31,197 nucleotides of DNA, taken from a virus. Shown one piece after another: positions 8,008 through 15,695 of this stretch. Every line of letters starts with the position of its first letter. The stretch's first letter is position 1. The notes below the pieces were generated by a model. The model searched no databases. It saw only the letters and a program-made list of their open reading frames with translations, and had not been told where the DNA came from. Made by a program: the position numbers and the translations under genes. The stretch spans positions 1-31,197 of the IMG/VR virus record IMGVR_UViG_3300049796_000015. One strand, given 5' to 3'.

Positions 8008-8620
8008 ATCCGGTAGTCGCGCTGCGGTATCGCAGAATATCTCGGAGATGGTGCACGCCGGGCATCCGCAGAATCAAGCAATAGCGGCAGCGCTCTCAAA
8101 TGCGAGAAAGTACGGCGCAAAAATGGCCTCCGGCGGCTTTACGCCGCCGATGGGCGAGCACTTTGCGGCGCGGCAGGCGTTTCACGAAGGGTTTTTGCAC
8201 TCTTCGGTCCCGGGCCGGACCGACAAGCTTCCGATCTCGGTCTCCGGCGGTGCCTATGTGCTGCCGGCTGACCATGTCGCGGCGCTGGGGCAGGGCAATT
8301 CCATTGCGGGCGCTGACCACGTCAACAAGATGTTCAAGATGGGTCCCTACGGCCAGCAGCTCGGCGGACTCCATTCCGCGCGAGCACCGTCGGCGCATCT
8401 CAATCTTACGCCGAAAGCCCATAAGTTTGCCCGAGGTGGTCATGGCAAGCCAACGCCGATTGTTGCGGCCGGCGGCGAGATCGTCATTCCGCCGGAAAAG
8501 ATCATGGCGAAATACGGCAACCTCGATAAGGGCCACAAGGCGCTCGACAAGTGGGTCGTCAACACCCGCAAGAAGCACGTCAAGACGCTGCGCGGCCTGA
8601 AGCCGCCCCGGAAGGATTGA
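7994..8620 (+). CDS. Phage internal-protein-cluster protein of unknown function
   Basis: 208 residues. The N-terminus MPLIKSGSRAAVSQNISEMV followed by a helix QNQAIAAALSNARKYG is a pattern I associate with small phage proteins found in many genomes. Further on are RGG and AGGEIVIPPEKI motifs and a basic C-terminus (KKHVKTLRGLKPPRK). The Gly-Gly motifs resemble those in the 992-residue protein at 9145. It is probably a virion-internal or assembly protein. The N-terminal part starts inside the LAGLIDADG gene. Confidence 0.72.
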   Translation: MPLIKSGSRAAVSQNISEMVHAGHPQNQAIAAALSNARKYGAKMASGGFTPPMGEHFAARQAFHEGFLHSSVPGRTDKLPISVSGGAYVLPADHVAALGQGNSIAGADHVNKMFKMGPYGQQLGGLHSARAPSAHLNLTPKAHKFARGGHGKPTPIVAAGGEIVIPPEKIMAKYGNLDKGHKALDKWVVNTRKKHVKTLRGLKPPRKD

Positions 8621-8623
8621 GCG

Positions 8624-9136
8624 ATGTCGTGTCCCTCAATCGTTCGCGTTGCGAAGCCGGCAGATCATACCGAAATCTGGCGGCTGTTTCTGCAAGGTCA
8701 CCGCGAGAACGGCCAGTTCAACCTCGCGCCTGAAAAGGTCGAATATTTTCTGTCGCGCGCGCTATTCCCGGAATCGATCCCGGCTTGGGATACCGGGCCG
8801 CGCGGTGCGATCGGTGTGATCGGCGACATCGGCGCCCTGGAGGCTTTGGTGTTTGTCACCATCGGCACATATTGGTATTCGCATGATCGGCACCTCGAAG
8901 AATTCATCGTCTTCGTCGATCCGGAATGCCGGCGTTCCGCACATGCGCGCGCGCTGGTCTCCTGGATGAAAGCGCAGAGCGACGTGACCGGCCTGCCGTT
9001 GGTCACCGGCATCATTTCAAACCACCGCACCGAAGCAAAAGTCCATTTGTACGAGCGGATGCTGCCGCGCGTCGGTGCGTTCTTTCTCTATGGCGCCAAG
9101 GGAGCGACGAGCGCGTCAAGCGCGGCGTTCGCGTGA
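8624..9136 (+). CDS. GNAT-fold acetyltransferase-like phage protein
   Basis: 170 residues. The order of elements fits the GNAT fold: an N-terminal VRVAKPADHTEIWRLF strand-helix, then GALEALVFVTIGTYWYS strands, the central HLEEFIVFVDPECRRSAHARALVSWM segment (strand, then acetyl-CoA loop and helix), and a C-terminal NHRTEAKVHLYERML helix. The P-loop-like R-R-x-x-x-A is diverged, so catalysis is uncertain. In short-tailed phages such as T7, a GNAT-fold protein (gp13) is associated with the internal virion proteins. Its place just before the ejection-protein genes fits that role. Confidence 0.7.
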   Translation: MSCPSIVRVAKPADHTEIWRLFLQGHRENGQFNLAPEKVEYFLSRALFPESIPAWDTGPRGAIGVIGDIGALEALVFVTIGTYWYSHDRHLEEFIVFVDPECRRSAHARALVSWMKAQSDVTGLPLVTGIISNHRTEAKVHLYERMLPRVGAFFLYGAKGATSASSAAFA

Positions 9137-9144
9137 GATAAACG

Positions 9145-12123
9145 ATGGGCAGCAAGGGTTCTAATACCACCACCACGCAGCAGCAGCAGACCTATAATCC
9201 GACTGGTGCTCCGCAGATTCAGAGCGCGCTGGCGCAGGGGCAGGCGGCTGCACAACTGCCGTTCAATATTCCGCAGGCTCCGGTCGCCGGATTTTCGCAG
9301 GATCAGCAGAACGCCTTCCAGAACGTCAATAATGCGCAGGGCATGGCGCAGCCGTACATCAATCAGGCGCAGCAGGATTTCTCGCCGCAGGGTGCGCAAA
9401 ATTTTCTGAATCCCTACGCATCGAATGTAATGGCGCAGATGCAGAACATTTTTGGCCAGCAGCAGCAGCAGGCCACCGGGCAATTGACGCAAGCGGCGGG
9501 CGGCGTCGGCGCCGATCGCATCGCGGTCGGTCAGGGCGAGCTTGCAAACCAGCAAGGCCTCGCCGCAGGTCAAACGATGTCCGGCCTCTACAACAACGCC
9601 GTGCAGCAGGCTCAAGGTGCCGGCTACGGCACCGCCGCGCTCGGCTCACAGGCGCAGAATGCCGCGCTGCAGGGCGCGCAGGCGCAGCTCGGCACCGGGG
9701 GCTTGCAGCAGCAGCTCTCGCAAGCGCAAATGAACTCGCCCTATCAATGGCAGCTCGCGCAGGCGGCGTTCCCGTATCAGCAGGCGCAGTTCAATGCCGG
9801 CATCACCGGGGCGCTGGCGCCGGGACTCGGTGGTACCACCTCGGGCACCGGAAGCACGACAGGCCCGGCACCGAGCATGCTCAGCCAGATTCTCGGGCTC
9901 GGCACGGCTGCGGCTGGTGTGGCGGGTGGCACAGGTATGTTCGGCAGCGGCAGCGGCAGCGGTGGCAAGGGTGCGAATCCGTCCGCTGCTGGCACGCCCG
10001 GCAGTCCGTATTATGGTCCGGTCAATAGCGGCGGTTACGCTCGTGGCGGCGACGTCGGCTACGACGAAGGCGGCTCGACCAATCCATACGGCCTGCCGTC
10101 CGGCTTCAATGACAAGCCGATCAATGTCGATCAGGAGTCGATCGTCCCGAAGGAAGCGCTTACGCCGATCCGGCCGAACATCCCGCAGCTCAACCTCAAT
10201 CCGCCGGCCGCATCAGGTGGCGGCGGAGGCGGTAGTGCTGTCGGAGATGTCGCCAAAATTGCCCAAATGGCGATGATGTTCGCGAAGCGTGGCGGGCGGG
10301 TCGGCTATGCCGAGGGCGGCGAGGTAGCCTCGTCTCCGGAAGATTTCATGAGGGACCTGCGCCGCTCGCCGACAGGGTCGGCCCGCATTGATCCAGAATA
10401 TCCGCCGATGAAGGAATTTCTGAAAGCGCTACCGCCTGATGTCGAACGTGGTGATGAAGGCGGCCCGGTAATTCGACTTCGGAAAAATAAAGCGAGCGAT
10501 TTGATCTCGAACCGGGGCGGCGCAGTTAACCCCTACGCATTCGCCGCTGGCGGCGACACCGACGTCATCAATCCTGATGAACCGTACCGGATGGCGGACC
10601 AGCCGTCGGTTAACGCATGGCGCAGCGGCGCCGACGAGGCGATGAAGTTTGCGCCGACTGGCGGCACCCGCTCCGGCAACGATAAACCGTCGCCACTTGA
10701 TACCGCGCAATGGCCTTCCGGCCCTATCGGTGGGCCTTCGGATGCCGGCGCTGCTGTGAGTGCCTTTGCGCCCGGTAACGCATCCGCGCCCGGTGCTAAC
10801 CCGCCAGAAGTACCTCCGCCGCAAACCGGCTCAAAGCGCGACCATGACCGTTTTATCGACAGTCCATGGGCTGCGCTGATGGCGGCGGGCCTTGGCATCG
10901 CCGGGGGCACCTCGCCGTTTGCCGGGGTCAATATCGGGCAGGGCGGCTTGCAGGGCCTGAAGACGCTACAGGAGCAGCGCGGCTCGGCGCAGAAGGACGA
11001 GACGATCGACCAGGCGGCGAAGCGTCTGGAGCTTGAGGCAAAGCATCATGAGGATCAGTATAGCCGGATGACGCCGGGCCAGAAGGAAACGCTGGCGCTG
11101 CACAAGAGTCAGATGGCGCTCAACGAGAACAAGCCGATCAAAGTCGGCATTGATGCGATGGGCCATGACATCCTCGGCATCCGCGACAAGGACACTGGTG
11201 CCTACGTCGACCCGATCACGCGCAAGCCGGTGCAGGACCCGAATGCTAGGCCGCCGAGCTACAACATCCCGCAGGGGGGCAAGGAAGATGATGCCGCACT
11301 GCCGCCGCATGCGCAATTGACGGAAGGCGTCGATATTCCGGAGGGCGTCGATAAGACAGTACTGGCGCGGATATCACCTGATGTCGCGAAAACAGTTCGC
11401 GCGATCGACGAGGGACGCGCCAACCTGTCGTCAATCCCGATGAAGGATCGCGCAGCGTATCTCAAACTGGTGAATGAGTACGACCCGGCATGGGACCAGA
11501 ATCTCTACAGCCTGCGCAAGCGGCAGAACGACGACATGTCGACGCAGGGCAACGCTGGCAAGATGATCCTCGCGGTCAACCAGCTCTTGCCGCATCTGAA
11601 GAAGGCTAGCGACGATGCCGAGAAGCTGAACAATACCGGCTATCCGGCCGCGAATACCATCAAGAACTGGTGGTTGACCCAGACCGGCGATCCGCGCGTG
11701 AAGCAGTTCGAGCAGGTCCGCGAGGTCGCCGCGATGGACGTTGCGCGTCTGTTGCGCGGCTCTGGCCAGATGGCGGAAAAGGACATCGATTTTTGGCGCC
11801 AGAGCTTCGCATCGGCCGATTCGCCGAAAACGATGCAGGGACTGATCGGCCAGCTCGCCGACGACCTGATGGGCGCGCGCATTGGCTCGATCCAGCAGTC
11901 CTATCGCATGAATATGCGCAAGGAGCCCCCTGACTTCGTTTCCAAGGAAGCGAAGGAGGCTTTGGCTGGGATCAAGACGCGACAACAGCCCGCGCAGCCG
12001 CAAGCGGTGCCTGCTGCGGGAGCGCCAGTTCCGGCGGCCGGTGGCGCTGCGCCAGCCAAGCCACCCACCGTCGTTCAGAACGGCCACACCTACACGCTGC
12101 AGCCTGACGGGAGCTATAAGTGA
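9145..12123 (+). CDS. Large internal virion / DNA-ejection protein
   Basis: 992 residues. Residues 1-220 are extremely Gln/Ala-rich with amphipathic helical repeats. Residues 225-300 are Gly/Ser/Thr-rich with a hydrophobic patch (MLSQILGLGTAAAGVAGG). Three similar motifs of RGG-x-VGY-x-EGG type occur near 296, 381 and 456. The C-terminal part is helical (NQLLPHLKKASDDAEKL) and rich in charged residues. This composition and its place before another long protein match ejection proteins of P22/T7-type phages, which are injected to carry DNA across the envelope. Its stop overlaps the next GTG start. Confidence 0.75.
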   Translation: MGSKGSNTTTTQQQQTYNPTGAPQIQSALAQGQAAAQLPFNIPQAPVAGFSQDQQNAFQNVNNAQGMAQPYINQAQQDFSPQGAQNFLNPYASNVMAQMQNIFGQQQQQATGQLTQAAGGVGADRIAVGQGELANQQGLAAGQTMSGLYNNAVQQAQGAGYGTAALGSQAQNAALQGAQAQLGTGGLQQQLSQAQMNSPYQWQLAQAAFPYQQAQFNAGITGALAPGLGGTTSGTGSTTGPAPSMLSQILGLGTAAAGVAGGTGMFGSGSGSGGKGANPSAAGTPGSPYYGPVNSGGYARGGDVGYDEGGSTNPYGLPSGFNDKPINVDQESIVPKEALTPIRPNIPQLNLNPPAASGGGGGGSAVGDVAKIAQMAMMFAKRGGRVGYAEGGEVASSPEDFMRDLRRSPTGSARIDPEYPPMKEFLKALPPDVERGDEGGPVIRLRKNKASDLISNRGGAVNPYAFAAGGDTDVINPDEPYRMADQPSVNAWRSGADEAMKFAPTGGTRSGNDKPSPLDTAQWPSGPIGGPSDAGAAVSAFAPGNASAPGANPPEVPPPQTGSKRDHDRFIDSPWAALMAAGLGIAGGTSPFAGVNIGQGGLQGLKTLQEQRGSAQKDETIDQAAKRLELEAKHHEDQYSRMTPGQKETLALHKSQMALNENKPIKVGIDAMGHDILGIRDKDTGAYVDPITRKPVQDPNARPPSYNIPQGGKEDDAALPPHAQLTEGVDIPEGVDKTVLARISPDVAKTVRAIDEGRANLSSIPMKDRAAYLKLVNEYDPAWDQNLYSLRKRQNDDMSTQGNAGKMILAVNQLLPHLKKASDDAEKLNNTGYPAANTIKNWWLTQTGDPRVKQFEQVREVAAMDVARLLRGSGQMAEKDIDFWRQSFASADSPKTMQGLIGQLADDLMGARIGSIQQSYRMNMRKEPPDFVSKEAKEALAGIKTRQQPAQPQAVPAAGAPVPAAGGAAPAKPPTVVQNGHTYTLQPDGSYK

Positions 12124-13802
12124 CGGATGACGTCAAACCAGCATTCGATCCGACACAGCCCTTCCAGCCGGCTGATAGCAAACCCGCGTTTGATCCGGCG
12201 CAACCCTTCCAGCCGGCGCCGCAAGCTGCGGCCGGGCCGCAGCCATCAAGCCTTGTTGAAGGCGTAAAAGGCCTGGCGCGCGGCGCCGCCGGGTTTGCCG
12301 GCGACATGGGCGAGGCGGTTATGGGGCCGTTCGGACCGTCGCATCATGCCGGCAACCTTATGGCTGATCTGGGTTTTGGCCAAAAGCCAGCGCCAACGCC
12401 GGGCTACGGCCAGCAAATCGCGCACGCGACCGGCATCGAGAAGAGTCCGGATGCCAGCACGGCGGGTGACTACGCCGGAACGGTCGGCGAATTCCTCGGC
12501 AATCCCTCGACCTATTTCGGGCCTGGCGGTTGGTTGCGGAAGATGATTATGGGCACCGCAGGCGGCGTTGGTTCTGAAGGGGCGGGCCAGCTTGCGCATG
12601 CCAACGCGCCCGCGCTTGAACCGGCGGCCCGCACCGTCGGTGCGCTCGCGGCCGGTCCGGTGGCGGCGCGGGTTCTGAAACCGCAGCTTGCGCCAGCGCA
12701 GCAGATGCTGGCCGATCGCGGCGTCACCCAGATGACGCCGGGCCAGCTCACAGGCGGCTTCCTGAAGGATGCTGAAGACAAGCTGACCAGTCTTCCGATC
12801 CTCGGCAATTTCATCCAGAACTCGCGCGGTCGCTCGATCGAGTCGTTCAATAGGTCGGTCGCCAATCAGGCGCTGGAGCCGATCGGAGAGACGGTGCCGA
12901 AAAACATCAAGGCAGGTCACGATCTCGTCGACCACGTCGAGAACAAACTCAGTGATGCCTACGATGCGCTGAAGCCCAAACTGACTTTCATGCCGGATCG
13001 GCAGTTCGCGCTTGATCTATCGAATGTTCGTGGCGACATGAATCTTGCGGCGCAACCGCAGATCGACCAGTTCGAGCGCATCATTAATAACAAGCTTGGC
13101 CCTAACCGCTGGGACAGGACTTTCACGCCGCCAGGCAGCGGTCCGATTCGTGCGATGTCTGGCGAGCAATTCAAAAAAATTGAAAGCGAATTTACCAAGC
13201 TGGCAAAGGATTACAGCTCTTCGGCGGATGCATCACAGCGCACACTCGGCACTGGGCTCAGTGACCTCGTCAGATCGATGCGCCAGAACCTGGAGCGAAG
13301 CAATCCGCAGCATGCGCAGGAACTCGCGGACATCAATCGCGGTTATGCCATGTTTGTCCGAATGCAGGGAGCGGCCGGCAATCGGAGAACAAGCGCGGGT
13401 GTATTCACACCGAGCGACCTATTGGCTGCGGTCAAACGCGGAGATTCGTCGGTCCGCAAGGGATCATTTGCGCGTGGCGATGCCCTGATGCAGGACTATG
13501 CTGATGCCGGCCAGAAGGTATTACCAAGCAAAGTGCCAGATAGCGGCACCCCGGGACGGGCGATGACCAGTCTGATCGCAAGCGGCGGGCTCGGCTATCT
13601 CAGCCCAAAAGTCCTGGCCGGCGTCGGAGCGGCATCGCTGCCGTATACCCGCCCGAGCATGGCGCTGCTGAACCGCTATGTCCGGCCGACTACCGGCGTG
13701 CGCGCCGACTATTCCAACGTCGGGCGCGGCATGGGAACGGTGCGCCCATTCCTGCAATCTTCGCCATACGGCGACGGGCAGCAAGGCCCGTATTCGCAAT
13801 AG
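12120..13802 (+). CDS. Second internal virion / DNA-ejection protein
   Basis: 560 residues starting with GTG at 12120 (GTGA overlap with the previous stop; GGGAG upstream). The N-terminus has two near-identical units (PAFDPTQPFQPAD, PAFDPAQPFQPAP). Residues 45-200 are Gly/Ala-rich with hydrophobic stretches, and the middle is helical (KNIKAGHDLVDHVENKLSDAY). The C-terminus ends in a Pro/Gly/Tyr-rich tail. It is the last gene before the lysis cassette. Function as a DNA-ejection protein is inferred from position and composition. Confidence 0.72.
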   Translation: MTDDVKPAFDPTQPFQPADSKPAFDPAQPFQPAPQAAAGPQPSSLVEGVKGLARGAAGFAGDMGEAVMGPFGPSHHAGNLMADLGFGQKPAPTPGYGQQIAHATGIEKSPDASTAGDYAGTVGEFLGNPSTYFGPGGWLRKMIMGTAGGVGSEGAGQLAHANAPALEPAARTVGALAAGPVAARVLKPQLAPAQQMLADRGVTQMTPGQLTGGFLKDAEDKLTSLPILGNFIQNSRGRSIESFNRSVANQALEPIGETVPKNIKAGHDLVDHVENKLSDAYDALKPKLTFMPDRQFALDLSNVRGDMNLAAQPQIDQFERIINNKLGPNRWDRTFTPPGSGPIRAMSGEQFKKIESEFTKLAKDYSSSADASQRTLGTGLSDLVRSMRQNLERSNPQHAQELADINRGYAMFVRMQGAAGNRRTSAGVFTPSDLLAAVKRGDSSVRKGSFARGDALMQDYADAGQKVLPSKVPDSGTPGRAMTSLIASGGLGYLSPKVLAGVGAASLPYTRPSMALLNRYVRPTTGVRADYSNVGRGMGTVRPFLQSSPYGDGQQGPYSQ

Positions 13803-13820
13803 CGGCGTGACTTTGTCCAA

Positions 13821-13850
13821 ACTTTGAACTATAGCTCAATTGTTCAAAGT
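13821..13850. promoter_or_regulatory. Inverted repeat before endolysin gene
   Basis: ACTTTGAAC (13821-13829) and GTTCAAAGT (13842-13850) are perfect 9-bp arms with a 12-base spacer. They end one base before the GAGGGCGG that precedes the endolysin ATG at 13860. A TGTCC half-site at 13814-13818 adjoins the left arm. It may be an operator or an mRNA hairpin controlling lysis. The shared core TTGAAC..GTTCAA links it to 7430-7461. Confidence 0.5.
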
Positions 13851-13859
13851 GAGGGCGGC

Positions 13860-14483
13860 ATGAAAACCTCAGCCGACGGTCGTTCGTTCATTGAGGCCTT
13901 CGAAGGCAAGTTTCTGCACACCTATGACGACGGCACGGGTGTCCTGACGATCGGTTATGGCCACACCAGCGCCGCCGGTCCTCCGGCCGTATTCCGGGGG
14001 CAAACAATCACTGACGCCGAATGCGACTCCATCCTCGCGAACGATTTCGCCGCAGTCGAGCGCAATGTAGACCGTCTGATCACGGTCCCGATGACGCAAA
14101 ATCAGTTCGATGCTCTGGTGTCATTCGATTTCAATACCGGCGATCTCGGCAAATCATCCATCTCAACAAAGATTAACGCCGGCAATTCTGCCGCAGCGAT
14201 GAGCACGCTGCTGATGTATGACCATGCTGGCGGTCGGCAGATGGATGGCCTGACGCGGCGCCGCCAGGCCGAGCGACTGATGTTCAATGGCCTGGTGCAG
14301 CAAGCGCTCAGATTGGCTGGCGCGCATGCCGCCACTTCAACCATACCAATGCCGCAGGCCCCGAGCCGTCCGCCCGTTGTCGTTCCGGCACCGCCTTCAA
14401 TTACTCAGCCTGCCAAGGGCTCGATCGGTGCGGCGATTGCGAACCTTATTCTCCGCATCATGTCGATCTTCAAAAGGAAATAG
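13860..14483 (+). CDS. Endolysin, T4-type lysozyme (GH24)
   Basis: 207 residues. The catalytic triad of the T4 lysozyme family is visible: E15 (in FEG), D24 (in YDD) and T30 (in LTIGYGHT), with the correct spacing of 8 and 5 residues. The domain runs to about residue 145. A Pro-rich linker follows, and the C-terminus (GAAIANLILRIMSIF then KRK) is a hydrophobic or amphipathic helix, unusual for a soluble endolysin and possibly membrane-associating. No signal peptide is seen, so it depends on a holin. ATG 13860 follows GAGGGCGG; an in-frame TTG at 13824 lies inside the inverted repeat and is less likely. Confidence 0.92.
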   Translation: MKTSADGRSFIEAFEGKFLHTYDDGTGVLTIGYGHTSAAGPPAVFRGQTITDAECDSILANDFAAVERNVDRLITVPMTQNQFDALVSFDFNTGDLGKSSISTKINAGNSAAAMSTLLMYDHAGGRQMDGLTRRRQAERLMFNGLVQQALRLAGAHAATSTIPMPQAPSRPPVVVPAPPSITQPAKGSIGAAIANLILRIMSIFKRK

Positions 14484-14485
14484 CC

Positions 14486-14710
14486 ATGTGGGAAAAGATC
14501 AAGGCGTGGTTTCAGCGCTCCGAGACAATCGCCTGGGCGCGACTCCAGATGTTCGTCGGCGCGGTCTGGACGGCGTTGTCGATGTCCGACCTGTCGCCCG
14601 TGCTCAATCCGAAATGGCTGACCTATTGGCTGATAGCCAGCGGCGCCATCACGGAATATCTGCGGCGGCGCGGCACCGTGAGCATCGCCGGCACGCTTGT
14701 TGAGAAATAG
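14486..14710 (+). CDS. Small two-TM membrane protein of lysis cassette
   Basis: 74 residues: an N-terminal amphipathic helix (MWEKIKAWFQRSE), a hydrophobic helix around LQMFVGAVWTAL (21-32), and a second at WLTYWLIASGAI (44-55) with a basic RRRG turn after it. It follows the endolysin by two bases with AAAGGAAA as ribosome site. It is likely a holin or holin-partner; which of the neighbouring small proteins is the pore cannot be told. Confidence 0.7.
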   Translation: MWEKIKAWFQRSETIAWARLQMFVGAVWTALSMSDLSPVLNPKWLTYWLIASGAITEYLRRRGTVSIAGTLVEK

Positions 14711-14712
14711 CG

Positions 14713-15096
14713 ATGTGGATGGCGATCATCAGCTTTATCGGCGGTCCCGTCATCAAGGGACTGATCGATGCCTATAATCTGCATTTGCAGGCGCAGTCGG
14801 CGGATGCCGCGACCGCCGCCAACCTGGCCGGGAAGGAGATCGCGGCGCAGCAGCTTGAGATTCAGGCCAGCACCCAGCTCAAGATTGCCGAGATCGGTCA
14901 TCCCTGGGAGCCGGAGAAACTGGCATTTTATATCGTGCTGCTGTTCTTCGCCAAATGCGTGATCTGGGACACGGTCTTCGGACTCGGCACCACCCCTCCG
15001 CTGAAGGGCGACGTCAGCATGTGGTCGGGGCTTGTAATGTCATTTTACTTCGGCAAGCGGACCTTTGAAAACGTGGCACGGATTATCAAGCGATGA
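14713..15096 (+). CDS. Holin candidate (3-TM holin-like)
   Basis: 127 residues. A hydrophobic N-terminus (MWMAIISFIGGPVIKGLI), an Ala-rich helix with charge (QSADAATAANLAGKE), then hydrophobic segments at LAFYIVLLFFAKCVIWDTVFGL and MWSGLVMSFYFGK. The HPWEPEKLAFYI and FYFGKRTFEN motifs are those of the 3-TM holins found in gene-transfer agents and alphaproteobacterial phages. It overlaps the next gene by ATGA. The product would permeabilise the inner membrane for the endolysin. Confidence 0.7.
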   Translation: MWMAIISFIGGPVIKGLIDAYNLHLQAQSADAATAANLAGKEIAAQQLEIQASTQLKIAEIGHPWEPEKLAFYIVLLFFAKCVIWDTVFGLGTTPPLKGDVSMWSGLVMSFYFGKRTFENVARIIKR

Positions 15097-15464
15097 ACGA
15101 GGACTCTGTTGCTCGGGCGCTTGGTGAACTGCAGGGCACTGTTCGCAGCATGTCGGAGCAGTGGCGACGCCAGGATGAGAACGCCACTGTCGGCCGGCGG
15201 GCGCTATATGACCGGTTCGAGGGCGTCTCCCAGCAGGTGACCAAGATGTCGGTCAGCCTTGACGTCGTGACCCAAGACGTTGCGGAACTGAAGAACGATA
15301 TCAATACCGATGTCATGCCGACCATCGATGCCGTTAGGATGGAGGCAGCGCGCCGGCTTGGCATGATATCGGCGGGTAAGATATTCTGGGCGTTCCTGGT
15401 TGGAGTTGCTGGCGCGGTGGGCTTTGCGGTGCACGAGATGCTGCAGTATATTACCAAGCGTTAA
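15093..15464 (+). CDS. Coiled-coil protein with C-terminal TM, lysis cassette
   Basis: 123 residues. Residues 1-75 form a long heptad-like helix with the motif VGRRALYDRFEGVSQQV. Residues 96-113 (IFWAFLVGVAGAVGFAVH) are one membrane helix. This plan resembles the rhizobial DUF1515-type proteins, an assignment I hold weakly. The C-terminal anchor with a long cytoplasmic or periplasmic coil could act in lysis, for example as a spanin-like component. Translation is coupled to the holin candidate by ATGA. Confidence 0.68.
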   Translation: MNEDSVARALGELQGTVRSMSEQWRRQDENATVGRRALYDRFEGVSQQVTKMSVSLDVVTQDVAELKNDINTDVMPTIDAVRMEAARRLGMISAGKIFWAFLVGVAGAVGFAVHEMLQYITKR

Positions 15465-15479
15465 GCGGGGCGGGGCACG

Positions 15480-15695
15480 GTGAGTGAATCTGAACTGGCA
15501 AACTTCATCGCGGCGATTGCCTCGCTGATCGCGGCGCTGGCTTCTGGGGTCGGCGTCCTCGTAAGTCTCATCAATCATCGCAAGATCGAAGAGGTTCATC
15601 AGGCGACCAACGGCATGAAGGCCGAACTGGTCAAGGTGACCGGCGAGGCGAAGTTTGCCGAGGGAGTCGTGCAAGGCGAGAAGAACATCAGATGA
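15480..15695 (+). CDS. Small N-terminal-TM protein, end of late operon
   Basis: 71 residues from GTG at 15480 with GGGG-rich ribosome site. Residues 8-30 (NFIAAIASLIAALASGVGVLVSL) make one membrane helix, followed by a charged helix. It ends in an 8-base convergent overlap with the helicase gene (stops at 15695 and 15688), leaving no room for a terminator. A role in lysis is likely from position; it might be a spanin-type or holin-modulating protein. Confidence 0.65.
   Translation: MSESELANFIAAIASLIAALASGVGVLVSLINHRKIEEVHQATNGMKAELVKVTGEAKFAEGVVQGEKNIR

Noticed and set aside
13821-13850. Alphaproteobacterial LexA box
   Set aside because: That box is a direct repeat (GTTC-N7-GTTC); here the copies are inverted with a 12-base spacer.
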